Assembly: GCA_964612505.1 (NCBI GenBank)
Contig: CAZTEX010000004.1
Span: forward strand, 46,552 to 110,551
Direction of reading: 5' to 3'
DNA length: 64,000 nt
DNA from: JAAZZY01 sp964612505
GTDB taxonomy: Bacteria > Chlamydiota > Chlamydiia > Chlamydiales > JAAZZY01
The notes beneath the pieces were generated by a model that saw nothing but the letters and a program-made list of their open reading frames with translations, was not told the DNA's origin and did no database searches. Both the position numbers and the translations under genes were made by a program. Position 1 is the stretch's first letter. Each line of letters starts with the position of its first letter. This document shows positions 43,615 through 52,284 of the stretch, piece by piece.

Positions 43615-44139
43615 CTATGATATTTCTTGAGCCACTTCATTATATTGATTATTAAAATCCTTCAAAAGAACTTTTAATTTTAAAGATAAGGGAGGTTGAT
43701 TGCAGCGAGGGTAAAGAATCGTTTCTTCTAACGAAGAGAGGGGTTTTAAAACAAAAAGACGCTCCAGCATTCGAGGGTGAGGTATCTCTAAGATGGGAAC
43801 GGAGACAACTTGATCTTTAAACAATAAGATATCGATATCGATTGGACGTGGCTGGTTTCTGAGCTTCTTTTTTTTTCCAAGATCCTTTTCAATTTGTTGC
43901 AAACAACGTAACACTATAAAAGGATCTTCTTCTGATGTTTCAAAGCTGCAGACAGCATTAATAAAATTCTCATTCATGAAACTCTCTTGTAAAGGATCAG
44001 ACACAGGTGTTGTCCTGTAAAGAGGACTTTTTTGAAAATCACAGACAAATTTTAAAAGAGAGATTTGACTTAAGGCACTTAAAACAATTTCTTGAGAGTT
44101 CCCAACGTTGCTACCGAGACCTAAAAAGACACGTTTCAT
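43615..44139 (-). CDS. folK: 6-hydroxymethyl-7,8-dihydropterin pyrophosphokinase
   Basis: A 174-residue HPPK of the folate pathway, transferring pyrophosphate from ATP to the pterin. Seen: the start MKRVFLGLGSNVGN, SPLYRTTPV, FINAVCSFET, and the catalytic NQPRPIDIDILLF with the metal-binding Asp pair, then IPHPRMLERLFVL. The frame opens at 44178, but the ATG at 44139 gives the canonical beginning. It is a lone folK, not fused to folP and with no folate genes adjacent. The single-unit porin gene lies 46 nt downstream on the same strand. Confidence 0.92.
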   Translation of the reverse strand: MKRVFLGLGSNVGNSQEIVLSALSQISLLKFVCDFQKSPLYRTTPVSDPLQESFMNENFINAVCSFETSEEDPFIVLRCLQQIEKDLGKKKKLRNQPRPIDIDILLFKDQVVSVPILEIPHPRMLERLFVLKPLSSLEETILYPRCNQPPLSLKLKVLLKDFNNQYNEVAQEIS

Positions 44140-44200
44140 GCATTTATTGATGAATTTAAAATATAAAGGATATATCAAGAAGACTTTTATGTAAAATAGC

Positions 44201-44230
44201 TTGAAAAAAACAACTTTAGCCCCTTAAAAT
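44201..44230 (+). promoter_or_regulatory. Putative promoter of tRNA-Arg(TCT)
   Basis: TTGAAA (44201-44206) and TAAAAT (44225-44230) with an 18-nt spacer. The expected start at about 44237 is a few bases before the tRNA, which begins at 44242. Confidence 0.5.
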
Positions 44231-44241
44231 TCACTCCTTTT

Positions 44242-44315
44242 GGACTGATAGCTCAGCTGGATAGAGCATCCGCCTTCTAAGCGGACGGTCGCAGGTTCGA
44301 GTCCTGCTCAGTCCG
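44242..44315 (+). tRNA. tRNA-Arg (anticodon TCT)
   Basis: A 74-nt cloverleaf. The acceptor pairs GGACTGA with TCAGTCC and the discriminator is G. The anticodon stem TCCGC/GCGGA encloses CTTCTAA, giving UCU, which reads AGA/AGG. The TPsiC arm has GGTTCGAGTCC. No CCA is encoded; a T run follows. Confidence 0.95.
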
Positions 44316-44340
44316 ATTTTTTTATACATAGGTCACCTTG

Positions 44341-46974
44341 ATGAAAAAAAACCAACCTAAAACTTCTTCAATACAACAGTTTAAGTTCAATTTTAAAAAG
44401 TTTGAAGGTACTGCCAGCATTTTAGGTGAATTTAAAAAGCCCTCTTTTAAAAAACTTCAAGAGAGCCAATGTTTTAATCTTATCAGTGAAAAACTACTCG
44501 GGCTTCTTCAAAAAGAAAAGGCCCCCTGTTTTTTATTGCCCTCCGTCATCTCTTATATTGAAGATGTTAATCAAATTATTAAACCTCAAAAATACAACTT
44601 TGCTTACTTTGAATTTTGGCTAAATCAACATTCTAAGCTCAATGATCATGAAAACTACGTAGTACGCAGCAAAATTGTAGGCAAAAATATCCCTCGTGAA
44701 GATTATCAAATTTTATTCCCTATCGGCATGAACAAACGCTATGCTGGAAGCCACTATGTCACAGCTCACGGCTCTCCAGACTTAGATACAACGATTGCTT
44801 CATTTTGGGGATGGGTCGATGCTTTTGGCGCTAGAGTGAGCGAGGGGCTTCACCTTTGGAATGTTCCTCCAGGTGGAATCTTAACTTCTATGGAAGCTGC
44901 CCCTTTAACTGATGTTTTTTCTTCAGCACTCTTTGATTATTTTTCCATTCATCAATCTTCTCTAGCCCCGATGAGTATTGATTTTGTAAATCAAAAAGAT
45001 CTTCTTAAAAAACATCTGCAGGATTCTTCAAGTGGTCCAGAAGATCACGAGCGTGATAAATATGCAATCATGGTTGTCGATAAAGATGGTTTTTATGTGG
45101 GCGACCTACGCAGTGAAGACTATGAAAGTATCCGCCAGATTATTCGTATTGTAACCAACAATTTAAGATGGTTTGAAAATTCGATCCAAAATAAGCTCAT
45201 TGAGTTATTTACTCAGACAGAGATCTCTTTAAAACAAATGTCTCAAGAGATTCAAAACCTCTTCGATCAAGAAATCACCCAAAGTATTAATCAAAGACAG
45301 TTTACTAAAAAATTGCATACCCAAGTTGATTTATACTTGAAGAAAATTTTAGGTCTAGAGGGAGGCTTAAATGCTTCCTTTAAAGAACTAGGAATTGCTC
45401 TCAAAAAATTAAAGATCTCAAAGTTAGAAAAACTGGATCAATCTCTAATCCAAATTTTCAAAAGCAATTCTGTATTTGATGGGCAGGGTAAACTAAAAGA
45501 TGTACGAAAAAATATCTTCAAATCGTTCCATGAAATTTCCAAATTGATTGATGAAGCCATTGAAGAGCTCCATCATTTTATGGGAAGCTTGGATGTGGCT
45601 ATTAAAATTAAAAGACAAGTCTTTGGCTATTCTGCTCGCTACGTCACCCCCATTGCTACCATAGATGAAATTCAAGATAAAATAAGTGTTCTTAGCCATC
45701 TTTCTGTTGTTTATCCCAATGAAGATGGAAGTTTTTGGCCTCTTGGCATTATCCGCCCAGGAGAGCTTAAGCCAGGAAAATTAGGCACCGTCTCTCTTCG
45801 TGATTTTTGTAATCGCAGTGAAGTCAACGTTGATTCAAGCTTAGAAATTATTAGTGTTGTCGACCATCATAAAACAGACCTGAAAACAAAAACCCCCCCT
45901 CTAGCAGTCACTGGAGACGTTCAATCGTGCAATATCTTAGTTGCAGAGCTCGCTTTTCAAATCAACGATCAATATAGCCGAGGAAACAGCTCTAAAGAAG
46001 CTTTAACAAAAGAACTTCAAAATCATCTCTCGCAAAAAATTTCTGAGCCGCTTTTGCGCATACAAAAAAGTATTACTAAGAAGTTGCTTGCTCACAGTCG
46101 ATCCTTACATTATTTTATTCATCCAGACCGTGAGTTTTTAGAATACCTCTCTTTTCTTTATGCCATTATTGATGACACCGATCTTTTTTCAAAAGTGACT
46201 AAAAGAGATGTCTATTGCATCGCATCGCTCCTCAATCGACTTAAATCTATTGCTGAACAAAAAGAAACAGAGATCCTCAATTTTGATCATATTCAAGATG
46301 ATGATCAGTTCGTTAAAAACGCGGTCTCTAGGATTGTTTCCAATGAGGAGATGTATCAAATTTATAAAGCAATTTTTCAAAAACGAGAAAAGGCTGTTAA
46401 CCAAGCCATTATCGAAACTGCCGCGGGTCAATCGTTTGATTTCTTCTCAGATACTAAAGAACAAAATGGTTGTTGCCGTATTAGCCAATCGAAGATCTTT
46501 GCCCACAATGTAACGACTCTTGACAAGCATTACGAACAATTACTTGCTTTATGGGTGGAGAAAGCCCAAGAGGTCTATACGAATCACGAGCACTTAGATC
46601 TCCACTTACATATAGTCAGTACTATTTTTTCTGCAGACGATGTTTATAAACAATCTGCGATTAACTATCAGCATCGTGACTATATGTGGATTTGGACGCC
46701 AGGAACAAGCCCTGCCATCAATCATTTAACAAGCTTTTTAAATGGGTTTAAAGGTTCTGCAAAAGTCCAAGAAATTCATATGCAAGTACAAGTTCTTGGC
46801 GAGAATGAGTGTGACTACTCGAGTATTTTTAAGCATCACTTTATCGATGCTCCCGCACAGAAAAAAATTAAGACAAAGAAAAAGATGCCAGTAGTCGTTT
46901 TATCTTTCGATGCTGGCACCTTAAATTCTCGCAAGGCAGAAATTACTCCTTACTTACCGTCGTTAGTTAAGTAA
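44341..46974 (+). CDS. Very large DHH/DHHA2 phosphoesterase, family II pyrophosphatase-like
   Basis: An 877-residue protein. Motif I of DHH enzymes is AHGSPDLDTTIAS (143-150), and the DHH motif itself is VVDHHKTD (508-510). The segment YAIIDDTDLFSK (about 608-617) fits motif IV. The C terminus has a DHHA2-like region (CCRISQSKIF; SSxFSADDV-type; final NSRKAEITPYLPS, compared with the SRKKQ-P of family II pyrophosphatases). Motifs I and III are usually about 70-100 residues apart; here about 355 residues lie between, including VVDKDGFYVGDLR and YPNEDGSFWPLGIIRPGEL, which look CBS-like, and a coiled-coil stretch (275-420). The substrate is unknown. The frame opens with TTG at 44338; ATG 44341 is used. 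Confidence 0.75.
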   Translation: MKKNQPKTSSIQQFKFNFKKFEGTASILGEFKKPSFKKLQESQCFNLISEKLLGLLQKEKAPCFLLPSVISYIEDVNQIIKPQKYNFAYFEFWLNQHSKLNDHENYVVRSKIVGKNIPREDYQILFPIGMNKRYAGSHYVTAHGSPDLDTTIASFWGWVDAFGARVSEGLHLWNVPPGGILTSMEAAPLTDVFSSALFDYFSIHQSSLAPMSIDFVNQKDLLKKHLQDSSSGPEDHERDKYAIMVVDKDGFYVGDLRSEDYESIRQIIRIVTNNLRWFENSIQNKLIELFTQTEISLKQMSQEIQNLFDQEITQSINQRQFTKKLHTQVDLYLKKILGLEGGLNASFKELGIALKKLKISKLEKLDQSLIQIFKSNSVFDGQGKLKDVRKNIFKSFHEISKLIDEAIEELHHFMGSLDVAIKIKRQVFGYSARYVTPIATIDEIQDKISVLSHLSVVYPNEDGSFWPLGIIRPGELKPGKLGTVSLRDFCNRSEVNVDSSLEIISVVDHHKTDLKTKTPPLAVTGDVQSCNILVAELAFQINDQYSRGNSSKEALTKELQNHLSQKISEPLLRIQKSITKKLLAHSRSLHYFIHPDREFLEYLSFLYAIIDDTDLFSKVTKRDVYCIASLLNRLKSIAEQKETEILNFDHIQDDDQFVKNAVSRIVSNEEMYQIYKAIFQKREKAVNQAIIETAAGQSFDFFSDTKEQNGCCRISQSKIFAHNVTTLDKHYEQLLALWVEKAQEVYTNHEHLDLHLHIVSTIFSADDVYKQSAINYQHRDYMWIWTPGTSPAINHLTSFLNGFKGSAKVQEIHMQVQVLGENECDYSSIFKHHFIDAPAQKKIKTKKKMPVVVLSFDAGTLNSRKAEITPYLPSLVK

Positions 46975-46978
46975 AAGC

Positions 46979-47233
46979 CTAAGCTTCTACTTTATCCCCG
47001 CCTTCTTCTAAAATTTCTAAGCTTACGCGAATACCATTACGACTTGCAACAGACATCAGCAATGTGCGGATTGCATTAATAGTTTTTCCTTTTTTACCAA
47101 TAATCTTTCCAATATCTGCTTTTTCAACAGAAAGTTCGATGATGAGGGTTTGAGTCCCTCCGATCTCATTAATTTTAACTTTATCTGGATTATCCACTAG
47201 ACATTTTACAATATATTCGACAAATTCTTTCAT
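46979..47233 (-). CDS. khpA: KH-domain RNA-binding protein KhpA
   Basis: An 84-residue single type II KH domain protein (UPF0109, YlqC). The GXXG loop is in KIIGKKGKTINAIRTLL, and the flanking pattern MKEFVEYIVKCLVDNPDKV is the family start. KhpA binds RNA, in Gram-positives together with KhpB, and affects cell elongation and small-RNA function; the role in chlamydiae is unknown. It ends 4 nt from the convergent DHH gene and is divergent from kdsA. Confidence 0.9.
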   Translation of the reverse strand: MKEFVEYIVKCLVDNPDKVKINEIGGTQTLIIELSVEKADIGKIIGKKGKTINAIRTLLMSVASRNGIRVSLEILEEGGDKVEA

Positions 47234-47318
47234 GTTTCGTCCTCATTTGAGTTTTGATTTCGAATTTCTTTCTTGAATAAAAGCATCTTGAACAGTAGCT
47301 CATCTTAAGATCTATCCG

Positions 47319-47346
47319 TTGCTTTTATTTGGGAGGCAATTATAAT
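47319..47346 (+). promoter_or_regulatory. Putative promoter of the kdsA-lpt operon
   Basis: TTGCTT (47319-47324) and TATAAT (47341-47346) with a 16-nt spacer, 34 nt before the kdsA ATG. Confidence 0.55.
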
Positions 47347-47380
47347 ACCTATTTCATATAAAACCAATCCAAAAAAATAT

Positions 47381-48208
47381 ATGCACTCTTTTACTATCAA
47401 AAATTTTAAAATTGGCCCCAAAGAAAAGCTCGTTGTGATGTCTGGTCCTTGTGTGATTGAAAATGAAGAGCACACTTTAAAATGCGCGCGCGAGCTCAAA
47501 GAAATTTTCAAAGATTTTGATCTTAACTTTATTTTCAAAGCCAGCTTCGATAAAGCCAATCGCAGCTCTTTCAACTCTTTTCGAGGCCCAGGGCTTGAAG
47601 AAGGCCTTAGAATTTTAAATCGTGTCAAAGAGGAATTCGACCTTCCTGTGCTATCGGATGTTCACACACCAGAGCAAGCTTTACGTGCCGCAGAGATTTG
47701 CGATGTGATTCAAATCCCTGCTTTTCTCTGCAGACAAACAGATCTTGTCATTGCCTGCGCTCAAACCAAAGCGGCTATTAACATCAAAAAAGGACAATTT
47801 TTGGCCCCTTGGGATATGAAGCAAATTGTTGATAAAATTGAGAGCTGCAATCACCACAAAATGATTCTTGTGGATCGAGGCGTTTCCTTTGGTTACAACA
47901 ACTTAGTCAGCGACATGAGAGCCATTCCTATCATGCAAAAATTTGGCTACCCTGTCTGTTTTGACGCCTCTCACTCTGTTCAATTACCCGGTGGGCTAGG
48001 AACGACTTCTGGAGGGCAACGTGAATTTATTCCTACCCTTGCCAAAGCGGCCATTGCAGCGGGAGCAAATGCGTTATTTATTGAATCACACCCATCTCCA
48101 GACCATGCTTTAAGTGATAAGTCTTCGGTTTTTCCATTTAAGGAATTACCTCTTTTTTTATCTCACATTGAAAAACTTTATAAATTGATCCAATCTCAGC
48201 ATGTTTAA
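47381..48208 (+). CDS. kdsA: KDO-8-phosphate synthase
   Basis: A 275-residue enzyme condensing PEP and arabinose-5-phosphate to KDO-8-phosphate for LPS inner core. Seen: VVMSGPCVIENEEHTL, FKASFDKANRSS, FRGPGLEEGL, LSDVHTPEQA, QIPAFLCRQTDL, and DASHSVQLPGG. The start lies 34 nt after a good -10. It overlaps the next gene by 8 bp and begins a four-gene overlapping operon for LPS synthesis and transport, in the order I recall for CT655 to CT653. Confidence 0.95.
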   Translation: MHSFTIKNFKIGPKEKLVVMSGPCVIENEEHTLKCARELKEIFKDFDLNFIFKASFDKANRSSFNSFRGPGLEEGLRILNRVKEEFDLPVLSDVHTPEQALRAAEICDVIQIPAFLCRQTDLVIACAQTKAAINIKKGQFLAPWDMKQIVDKIESCNHHKMILVDRGVSFGYNNLVSDMRAIPIMQKFGYPVCFDASHSVQLPGGLGTTSGGQREFIPTLAKAAIAAGANALFIESHPSPDHALSDKSSVFPFKELPLFLSHIEKLYKLIQSQHV

Positions 48209-48827
48209 AAAAAGAAGCCTAGCTGTTGTTGTTATATTAATTCTATGCTTTGGATTTACTTTACTTCAGATGTTTCATGTAAGCTCAAGAAATCGTAGAA
48301 AATACGCAAAAATGCTTCTTTCTATGCAGCCTGTTTCTGTTGATAAATATGGATCAACAAGGCGCAACAAAGTCAAAAAAGACCTTTGGGTAGAAAAAGA
48401 AGAGGGCCTCTTTCATTACTTGCTTGTCAGTGGAGATTCTATCTTGCACCTCAATCAAAACCAACAAGCAAAGACCCACGCTGTTGAAGAGATGGATGAT
48501 ATCACCTGTTATTTACAACAAAAGAAATACTATCTAGACCCACAAGGGCAAGAAGTTGACGGCAAAGGCGAAGCCCGGCAACAAGTCTGTATCTTAAAAA
48601 TAGCCTCGGGTAAGTATCACTACTTACACAATCATTTCTTAGGGGATAACGTTTTAATCTCTATTTATGACCTACCAGGTCACGAGCTGAGCACCTCCAT
48701 TGAAACCGGCAAACAATTGCTAGGTGGAACATGTGACAATATTAAGTTTTCTTTAGATGAACAAAATCCCAATTTGCGCACCCATAACCTCAAAGCCCAG
48801 ATCTATACCCAACAGGAAAAACGATGA
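48201..48827 (+). CDS. lptC: LptC-like LPS transport protein
   Basis: A 208-residue protein with one N-terminal membrane anchor (about residues 6-26: LAVVVILILCFGFTLLQMF) and a beta-rich periplasmic part. LptC proteins have this plan and sit with LptBFG, handing LPS to LptA. Sequence identity to canonical LptC is low; the assignment rests on topology and on position between kdsA and an LptA-like gene and lptB. It overlaps kdsA by 8 bp and the next gene by 4 bp. Confidence 0.65.
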   Translation: MFKKRSLAVVVILILCFGFTLLQMFHVSSRNRRKYAKMLLSMQPVSVDKYGSTRRNKVKKDLWVEKEEGLFHYLLVSGDSILHLNQNQQAKTHAVEEMDDITCYLQQKKYYLDPQGQEVDGKGEARQQVCILKIASGKYHYLHNHFLGDNVLISIYDLPGHELSTSIETGKQLLGGTCDNIKFSLDEQNPNLRTHNLKAQIYTQQEKR

Positions 48828-49462
48828 AAAAGCTTTTCCTCCTCCTTTTTTTCTCAACAGCCCTAGCGGCTGACTTTCCCATTATCAGCGATGGAACAAC
48901 ACATATAACCTATCTTGACTCTGAGCAAAAAGAAAAACACACTATCACCTGCTATGAGCAAATTGAGCTCGACTTCAACTTTAACTATTTACAATGCTTG
49001 AGTCGCAATCATGATCTAAAAAAACAGATCCACTTTCACGATGCTCTGCATGATTTGTACTCAGATCACCTCAGAGCAACCTATATCCATAACAATGGCT
49101 CATTAGAGCTAGACCAACTCAAAATTTATGGAAATGTCTGCTTAATTCAAAGAGAAGATCCCTCTCAAGTTTTAGCTTTTGATGAACTTCAGTACGCCCT
49201 TGCTGACCAATTAGAATATGATTATAAAATAGATCAGATGACGCTACGTGCGAAAGAACATAGTTCTGTGCTATATTATGACTCTATTAATAATTATCAA
49301 ATTGCGGCTCATGAAGTCACTATGAAGCGAGACAAAGAATCACAAAAACCCATCGTACAAGGTCTTGGAAAGGTCAGGTTTGTTTTCCAAGATGATGAAC
49401 TTGAGAAGTTCAAAAAGCATTTCATTGGTAAAGGCAAGGATATAGAAGATGTCAGCAAATGA
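48824..49462 (+). CDS. lptA: LptA/OstA-like periplasmic LPS transport protein
   Basis: A 212-residue protein with a short signal peptide (KKLFLLLFFSTALAA) and a beta-rich mature chain fitting the OstA fold (ISDGTTHITYLD, DLYSDHLRATYIHNNGSLELDQLKIYGNV split in strands, and a later repeat of the pattern). LptA forms the periplasmic bridge carrying LPS to the outer membrane. Similarity is weak; the context between lptC-like and lptB genes (4-bp and 14-bp overlaps) is the main support. Confidence 0.65.
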   Translation: MKKLFLLLFFSTALAADFPIISDGTTHITYLDSEQKEKHTITCYEQIELDFNFNYLQCLSRNHDLKKQIHFHDALHDLYSDHLRATYIHNNGSLELDQLKIYGNVCLIQREDPSQVLAFDELQYALADQLEYDYKIDQMTLRAKEHSSVLYYDSINNYQIAAHEVTMKRDKESQKPIVQGLGKVRFVFQDDELEKFKKHFIGKGKDIEDVSK

Positions 49463-50183
49463 TTTTTTGTTTTACGTCGAAGGGCTTGTAAAAAAATATG
49501 GCTCGAAAATGGTGGTTAATGATCTGAGCTTTGGTATCCGTCAAGGAGAAGTACTGGGCTTACTCGGCCCCAACGGGGCCGGCAAAACTACCGCTTTTTA
49601 TATGGCCATTGGCCTTGTTCATCAAGACAAAGGAAAAATAGTCTTTAAAGGCAAAGATATCTCCTCTTACTCCATCTATAAAAGAGCTCAAATGGGAATG
49701 GGCTATCTAGCTCAAGAACCCTCTGTTTTTCGCAATCTGAGCGTAGAAAAAAACATCCTCTGCATTTTAGAGACCCTCCCTATGACTTATAAAGAGCGTA
49801 AAAAGCGACTCCATGAGCTCCTCTCTGAGCTCAATTTACAGAATTTAGCTAAAAAAAAGGCCACCTCTCTTTCAGGAGGAGAACGAAGACGTTTAGAGAT
49901 TACCCGCTCTTTAGTCACTAACCCCTCCTTTATTCTTTTGGATGAGCCTTTTGCCAATATTGACCCCATCACTATCCATGATGTTCAACAAATGATCAAA
50001 CTCCTTTCGAGCAAAAACATTAGTATCTTAATTACCGACCACAATGCCCGAGAGATTTTCTCGATTGTCGATCGCTGCTACCTCATCCAAAAGGGACAGG
50101 TTTCATTTAGTGGAACGGTAGATGAGCTTGTCAATAACCCTCAGGCCCGGGAGAGTTATTTGGGTAAAGAATTCATCCTTTAA
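49449..50183 (+). CDS. lptB: LPS export ABC transporter ATPase
   Basis: A 244-residue ABC ATPase. Seen: Walker A GPNGAGKTT, Q-loop YLAQEPSVFRNLSVEKNI, signature LSGGERRRLEI, Walker B FILLDEPFANIDP and H-loop ITDHNAREIF. The ERRRLEIAR-type signature and the AREIF end segment are typical of LptB (yhbG). It powers LptFG, encoded elsewhere. It overlaps the LptA-like gene by 14 bp and ends the operon. Confidence 0.93.
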   Translation: MSANDFLFYVEGLVKKYGSKMVVNDLSFGIRQGEVLGLLGPNGAGKTTAFYMAIGLVHQDKGKIVFKGKDISSYSIYKRAQMGMGYLAQEPSVFRNLSVEKNILCILETLPMTYKERKKRLHELLSELNLQNLAKKKATSLSGGERRRLEITRSLVTNPSFILLDEPFANIDPITIHDVQQMIKLLSSKNISILITDHNAREIFSIVDRCYLIQKGQVSFSGTVDELVNNPQARESYLGKEFIL

Positions 50184-50281
50184 TTAACTACTGGTGATTT
50201 TTTATAAATTAAACTTAACAATTTAATATGTTTTAATTAAAATAAAGGAGAATCTTTAGTACATAAATAGGTAGAATTCTT

Positions 50282-50575
50282 ATGTCTTCTGTAACTACTC
50301 CTAAGGGACCACAAGCTTATATAGAGAAAGCGCGTCAACATCTCAAAGCTGTTAATGATCCCACACGCAGATTTAGTGCCGTTTCCCCTTATGGACCTTC
50401 TAAGGTGACAGAAGCTGCTCAAAATACTAATTTAAAGCCGCAGGCTTCAAATGTTGTTGTATCAACAGAACCAAGAGCAGCTACGGAAAAATTACCCCTA
50501 ATTGAAAACCTAACTCCTGAAGCTAAAAGTACATGTGAGAAGATTGCAGAGTACTGCTGCTCATGCCTGAAATAA
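50282..50575 (+). CDS. Small uncharacterised protein with C-terminal cysteine cluster
   Basis: A 97-residue protein I do not recognise. It is polar and probably disordered for the first 75 residues (Ser, Thr, Pro, Ala, Lys rich), ending in a short helix with a cysteine cluster (STCEKIAEYCCSCLK). There is no signal peptide. The Cys group could be for metal binding, disulfides or, if secreted into a host, lipidation; none of this is proven. It stands alone in a low-density stretch between lptB and ndk, and coding potential is modest. Confidence 0.5.
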   Translation: MSSVTTPKGPQAYIEKARQHLKAVNDPTRRFSAVSPYGPSKVTEAAQNTNLKPQASNVVVSTEPRAATEKLPLIENLTPEAKSTCEKIAEYCCSCLK

Positions 50576-50737
50576 TAGGTGTTCGCTACTTTATAGAAGT
50601 CTTTATTTTTTAAATACAACCGTAGCTTCTTTCAAAATGTTTCTTCATAAAGATCCATCGATCTAAAATTCATTTCCATTATTAGTCATGGGTGAGTTAA
50701 TACGTACATATTGATTTCCAGGAAAGGCCAGTTTCTA

Positions 50738-50765
50738 TTGATTTTTAACACTTTAAGATTATAAT
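50738..50765 (+). promoter_or_regulatory. Putative promoter of the CPBP-like gene
   Basis: TTGATT (50738-50743) and a consensus TATAAT (50760-50765) with a 16-nt spacer, 38 nt before the ATG at 50804; a GGAG ribosome site lies 8 nt before that ATG. Confidence 0.5.
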
Positions 50766-50803
50766 TATAGATAAATTTTAATCTAAAGACATGGAGAAAT
50801 TAA

Positions 50804-51478
50804 ATGCCAGCTCTTAGCCCTTACAACTCAAATAATCGTCAAACAATAGACAGTTTCAATCAAAATAACTCAACAACAACTGAACAATCTAATAAGGCTC
50901 CAACGATTGCCCAAAGAGCTACAAACTTGGCTTATCAAACAGTTATGACTCCTGTAAATTTTGGGGTTAATTTTTTTAAAGGAGCAGCTATTTGGACAGG
51001 AGTGAAGGCTGTCACCACTCAAGGAGAAAGTCTCTCAATTCTTTATAAGACTTTCTTTAACCCCGATTGTATAAAGAGCAGCGCTGGATTTACTCCAATG
51101 CAAATTCTTTCGGCAAACCGATACGTGGCTGAAGCCGTTGTGATTAGAGCTCCAATTATTAATGAGATCTTTTTTCGTGGACTGCTGCAAGATATAATCT
51201 TGAAGCGCGGCGTAGAAAAGGTAGTAGCATTCGTTTCTCCAAAACATGCTGAGCTTGTTAACAGCAAAGCCTATACAGCTGCTCGAATTTTAATTACGAG
51301 CGCTCTTTTTAGCTATTATTCTAGAACTAATTATCTTGATAGAGAAGTTCTTCCTAGTTTCTTGCTTAGCACAGGTTTGGGACTGTTAAAGGAAAAGTAT
51401 GGACTAACAAGTGCTATTGGAGCTCATATGCTAAACGCCTTTGTTCCAATGGCTAGAGACTTGTTCAGCAAATGTTAA
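50804..51478 (+). CDS. CPBP (Abi) family membrane protease-like protein, motifs degenerate
   Basis: A 224-residue protein. The C-terminal 110 residues align in pattern to the CPBP intramembrane protease family: motif 1 PIINEIFFRGLLQD (usually EExxxR; here Asn-Glu), motif 2 ILITSALFSYYS (usually FxxxH; His missing), and motif 3 IGAHMLNAF (His and Asn kept). The N-terminal 50 residues are polar, Asn/Thr/Ser-rich. CPBP members process prenylated or signal peptides, or act in immunity to self bacteriocins. With one Glu and one His replaced, catalysis is doubtful. It has a good promoter and ribosome site, so it is probably expressed. Confidence 0.6.
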   Translation: MPALSPYNSNNRQTIDSFNQNNSTTTEQSNKAPTIAQRATNLAYQTVMTPVNFGVNFFKGAAIWTGVKAVTTQGESLSILYKTFFNPDCIKSSAGFTPMQILSANRYVAEAVVIRAPIINEIFFRGLLQDIILKRGVEKVVAFVSPKHAELVNSKAYTAARILITSALFSYYSRTNYLDREVLPSFLLSTGLGLLKEKYGLTSAIGAHMLNAFVPMARDLFSKC

Positions 51479-51506
51479 GTTCAATAAGGTTGGAAATTAA
51501 CTTAGT

Positions 51507-51660
51507 TAAACATAGTGTCAAACGCATTTTTAGCTGATGCAGTTACAGAAACAATAGCTGCTTCTTAAAGACGAAGCAGCAAAAGAGCTATTAGCGACAG
51601 AAAATTATGCGCCTTTGTTGCCGCTCTTTATTCAAAGCAAAAACCCAACTGAAGCATAAT
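51507..51660 (+). pseudogene. Possible frameshifted gene remnant
   Basis: Two short open stretches read like protein. Frame one (51507-51669 frame) gives VSNAFLADAVTETIAAS before a stop at 51667-51669-equivalent position 51567-51569. The next frame gives DEAAKELLATENYAPLLPL to a TAA at 51658-51660. They overlap at a perfect 8-bp hairpin (GCTGCTTC 51558-51565, GAAGCAGC 51574-51581). A decayed gene with a one-base shift would explain this; chance is a fair alternative. Confidence 0.25.
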
Positions 51661-51706
51661 TTAAAAAATTTTAAGAATCTATCAATGGCAAGGTCTGAGA
51701 TAAGCC

Positions 51707-52141
51707 TTAAATGGTTCTTTCGAAGATCTCATTTTTTTTGAAGAAAAAAGCAATTTCTCTTTCTGCATTTTCAAGACTGTCAGATCCGTGCACTGCATTT
51801 TCACCAATAGACTTGGCAAATTCGTAACGAATAGTCCCTTTACGTGCTTTGCTTGGGTCTGTTGCTCCCATTACTTCTCTATTTTTTTCAACTGCATTTT
51901 CCCCTTCAAGAACTTGAACAAGAACGGGGCCAGATGTCATAAAATCAACAAGCTCTTTGAAAAAAGATCTTTCTTTGTGAATGCTATAAAACTCACCCGC
52001 TTGCTCTTCGGAGAGATGAATCATTTTACATGCAACAACAGCAAGACCAGATTCTTCAAACTTTGATAAAATCGCTCCAATTTCATTACATCCAACTGCA
52101 TCCGGTTTAATAATCGATAAAGTTTTTTCTACTTCGCCCAT
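51707..52141 (-). CDS. ndk: Nucleoside diphosphate kinase
   Basis: A 144-residue NDK that balances NTP and dNTP pools by phosphotransfer through a histidine. Seen: TLSIIKPDAVGCNEIG, MTSGPVLVQVLEGENAV, RKGTIRYEFA, and the active-site NAVHGSDS with His118. Full family length. It stands alone, minus strand, with about 140 nt of non-coding sequence upstream. Confidence 0.95.
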   Translation of the reverse strand: MGEVEKTLSIIKPDAVGCNEIGAILSKFEESGLAVVACKMIHLSEEQAGEFYSIHKERSFFKELVDFMTSGPVLVQVLEGENAVEKNREVMGATDPSKARKGTIRYEFAKSIGENAVHGSDSLENAEREIAFFFKKNEIFERTI

Positions 52142-52284
52142 GACTTCCTATTAGGTCCTTTTTTAAAGTTTAAAGATTAAAGATAAGGGCTAAATTATAG
52201 GTCTTTTTTAGAAAAATTAACAATTAAAATCTTATTAAATAGATTCAAAATGCTATTTATAAATAGTCATTAAAAATATCTCTT

